Part shown: positions 62,484-64,000 of the stretch, in pieces
How positions within the stretch are numbered: the stretch's first letter is position 1
How the letters are laid out: each line of letters begins with the position of its first letter
Assembly: GCF_047495555.1 (NCBI RefSeq)
Contig: NZ_CP166866.1
Coordinates: 620,001 to 684,000, forward strand
Source: Methanobacterium_D sp040373355
GTDB taxonomy: Archaea; Methanobacteriota; Methanobacteria; Methanobacteriales; Methanobacteriaceae
Direction of reading: 5' to 3'
Length of the DNA: 64,000 nt
Position numbers and translations under genes: made by a program
Notes under the pieces: model-generated
The model's input: only the letters and a program-made list of their open reading frames with translations
Told to the model about the DNA's origin: nothing
The model's database searches: none

Positions 62484-63041
62484 ATGATAGTTGAAAATGC
62501 AATAAAAACAATAAAAAAGATGAATGGTGTGATAGGAGTACATGAACTTCAAAATGAAGATATAAAATTCCTTAATGATTCTGAATTCAGTAGAAAAGGA
62601 GACCTAATTCCAGTAATAAATGCTGGACTGGAAGAATGTTTAAAAAGGGATCATATACTACTTCTAATTAAAAATTCTCAATTTAGATGCGCACCTGACC
62701 CAACAGTGCTTCTAATAACAAATAAAGGTAGAATATTGGGACATGAATTACTTTCAGATGAAGAAAAGGAAAGATATCAACGTAGAGAAGATGTATATTT
62801 TTTAAGTAAGGAATTTGTTTTGTTTAAAATGGATAAGAATACTGTTAGGCATGGAAATGAAAAACAGTTATTTCTATTGCCTCCAATTGCTTTTCCTGAA
62901 CTAAATAATATTGAATGCATTGATAGCATCGTATCCTGCAGCCCTTCAACAGAAGGAGATCATTATTTGAAAAATAAATATGGATATCCTGATGATTCTG
63001 GTCTTGCAAGTATAATGGTTGGATTTTCAGAAATTAAATAG
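62484..63041 (+). CDS. Unknown protein between the mta operon and mtaA
   Basis: The 185-residue protein is not recognised. It has no signal peptide or membrane helix. Notable parts are VIGVHELQNEDIKFLNDSEFS, FRCAPDPTVLLITNKGRILGHELL, EKERYQRREDVYFLSKEFVLFKM and SCSPSTEGDHYLKNKYGYPDDSG. Two Cys (FRCAPDP, SCSPS) and several His are present, but no known cofactor motif. The ATG at 62484 follows AGGAAAA; the longer in-frame start at 62430 has no Shine-Dalgarno. It runs convergent into mtaA with only 1 bp between the stops and is divergent from mtaB, so a link to methanol metabolism is possible but unproven. Confidence 0.65.
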   Translation: MIVENAIKTIKKMNGVIGVHELQNEDIKFLNDSEFSRKGDLIPVINAGLEECLKRDHILLLIKNSQFRCAPDPTVLLITNKGRILGHELLSDEEKERYQRREDVYFLSKEFVLFKMDKNTVRHGNEKQLFLLPPIAFPELNNIECIDSIVSCSPSTEGDHYLKNKYGYPDDSGLASIMVGFSEIK

Positions 63042-63042
63042 T

Positions 63043-64000
63043 TTAGATGCCATAAAACTCATTTCTTGCTTCAATCATGGCTTTAATGTTTGCAAGTGGA
63101 GATCGGGGGGCTAAACCGCAACTAGGAGCTAATATATCTACTCCTGCTTCTAACACACTCTTCACTTCTGCTTTAACGTCATCTGTTGAACCCATAAATA
63201 GGGTCTGGTTTGTAGAAATATTTCCCACTAGTTTTGGAGTCTTATCACCTCCACCCATGCTCATGGTTCTTCCACCAACTCTTATTGTTTTTCCTCCACC
63301 TTTAATTTCTTCTTTAGCCCTTGCTATGTCCACTTTCTCTTCAACGCTGAGTCCATCAAAGCCAGTAGTGGCCATATCTCTAATAATTGGTTCGGTAGAT
63401 CCACATATGTGGAGGACTTTATTTGTTGTTATCACATTAGACAAATCTTCTAATCTTGGTTTAACCATATTTTTAAACTGCAGGGGATCAATAAGGTCTG
63501 GTGCAGATGTTGGATCGGCAACACATATTACATCCGGGTTTTTACTACTAATTGCTTCTGCATACTGAAAAGAGGCTTCGAGAACTTCATCAAGGGCATC
63601 TTCAACTTCATTTGGCCTGCTTCTCATATATCTTACAAGATTTTCAATTCCCAGTAACTGTCCGGCAAGCGTTAGCGGTCCAGTCATACCAACAATAATA
63701 GGAAGGTTTCCGTAAGTGCCCTTAAGTTTATCTATAGCTTCTAAAACTACAGGGATTCGTCCTCTTTCTAGAAAATCTTCAGGAACTTTGATATCCCTAC
63801 TACTATCAAATGGGCTTTTAGTAACTTGGGGAGTTCTATCTTCATTACCTATATCTACCCTGCAACCAAGCGCATCTGCTTCTACAGTTAAGTCAAAAGG
63901 TATTCTTGCACATTCCAATCCTACAAGTTCATATAGAGAACTTCCAAGTTTAGCCATCTTATCTGCATCAGTATGGGCATCTGGCCAAAATGCATTGGTG
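63043..64000 (-). CDS. mtaA: Methylcobamide:CoM methyltransferase MtaA (partial, 5' end cut)
   Basis: Zinc-dependent enzyme of the uroporphyrinogen decarboxylase fold that moves the methyl group from MtaC to coenzyme M. About 319 residues are visible; the N-terminus lies beyond the window edge. The frame is open through NAFWPDAHTDADKMAKL, which is the typical early MtaA segment. GMTGPLTLAGQLLGIE, LHICGSTEPIIRDM (His and Cys zinc ligands) and ILAPSCGLAPRSPL (third ligand Cys) complete the signature. The gene is not in the same operon as mtaB, since the unknown gene at 62484 lies between them on the other strand. Confidence 0.93.
   Translation of the reverse strand, partial: TNAFWPDAHTDADKMAKLGSSLYELVGLECARIPFDLTVEADALGCRVDIGNEDRTPQVTKSPFDSSRDIKVPEDFLERGRIPVVLEAIDKLKGTYGNLPIIVGMTGPLTLAGQLLGIENLVRYMRSRPNEVEDALDEVLEASFQYAEAISSKNPDVICVADPTSAPDLIDPLQFKNMVKPRLEDLSNVITTNKVLHICGSTEPIIRDMATTGFDGLSVEEKVDIARAKEEIKGGGKTIRVGGRTMSMGGGDKTPKLVGNISTNQTLFMGSTDDVKAEVKSVLEAGVDILAPSCGLAPRSPLANIKAMIEARNEFYGI

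Noticed and set aside
63077..63568. 163-codon plus-strand ORF
   Set aside because: Antisense to mtaA, whose zinc-site motifs are on the minus strand.

Overview
The window is archaeal and looks like a Methanobacterium-type hydrogenotrophic methanogen (order Methanobacteriales). The base composition is AT-rich. Diagnostic genes are F420-dependent methylene-H4MPT dehydrogenase (mtd), a Ni-sirohydrochlorin/cobyrinate diamide synthase (cfbB/cbiA type), thiol:fumarate reductase subunit A (tfrA), phosphoseryl-tRNA synthetase (sepS), the Fae-Hps fusion, Alba, CTP-dependent riboflavin kinase, and a cell-surface protein with pseudomurein-binding repeats. The species cannot be fixed from the sequence alone.

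Layout. 1-1.5 kb: 5' part of a large exported repeat protein. 2-13 kb: housekeeping genes (purD, argF, argS, signal peptidase, ilvD, an MgtC-like membrane protein, thrS) plus a TetR regulator. 13-15 kb: a small peptidoglycan-binding-like protein and a ParA gene with a short ParB-like partner. 15-24 kb: radical SAM/HhH protein, exported Cys-rich protein, cfbB with a GT-B-fold protein, mtd, an HD hydrolase and the pseudomurein-binding protein. 24-31 kb (mostly minus strand): nitroreductase, the flippase/ModE/ferredoxin/hisB cluster, an iron-sulfur flavoprotein, fae-hps and trpB2. 31-38 kb: DUF1786, PHP, Usp, DUF63, leuA and alba. 38-42 kb: PadR, ABC exporter and a beta-propeller surface protein. 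42-53 kb: mixed metabolism and membrane genes, including gatA and a domain-swapped amidotransferase/P-loop protein. 53-56 kb: ribB and the ribK/endonuclease V-like/sepS cluster. 56-64 kb: tfrA, tRNA-Arg(GCG) and a methanol methyltransferase set (mtaB, mtaC, a RamA-type activator and mtaA, the last cut by the window end).

How the genes fit together. mtd serves the CO2-reduction pathway, while mtaABC plus the RamA-type activator would feed methyl groups from methanol to coenzyme M. The organism therefore probably has H2-dependent methylotrophic potential as well as CO2 reduction. Amino-acid genes (argF, ilvD, leuA, hisB, trpB2) and riboflavin genes (ribB, ribK) indicate extensive autotrophic biosynthesis.

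Most notable observations. (1) parA and alba carry the same structured 5' leader, in which a central AACCCCAAA can pair either with an upstream or with a downstream TTTGGAGG copy; the downstream pairing hides the Shine-Dalgarno sequence. (2) Three exported proteins appear to start at ATT codons placed correctly behind strong Shine-Dalgarno sites. (3) The ParA partner keeps the ParB N-terminal LGKGLDALI box on a much shorter, otherwise unrelated body, and the locus is flanked by AT-rich palindromes. (4) An endonuclease V homologue has Asn in place of a catalytic Asp. (5) An acetolactate decarboxylase homologue carries an export signal or membrane anchor.
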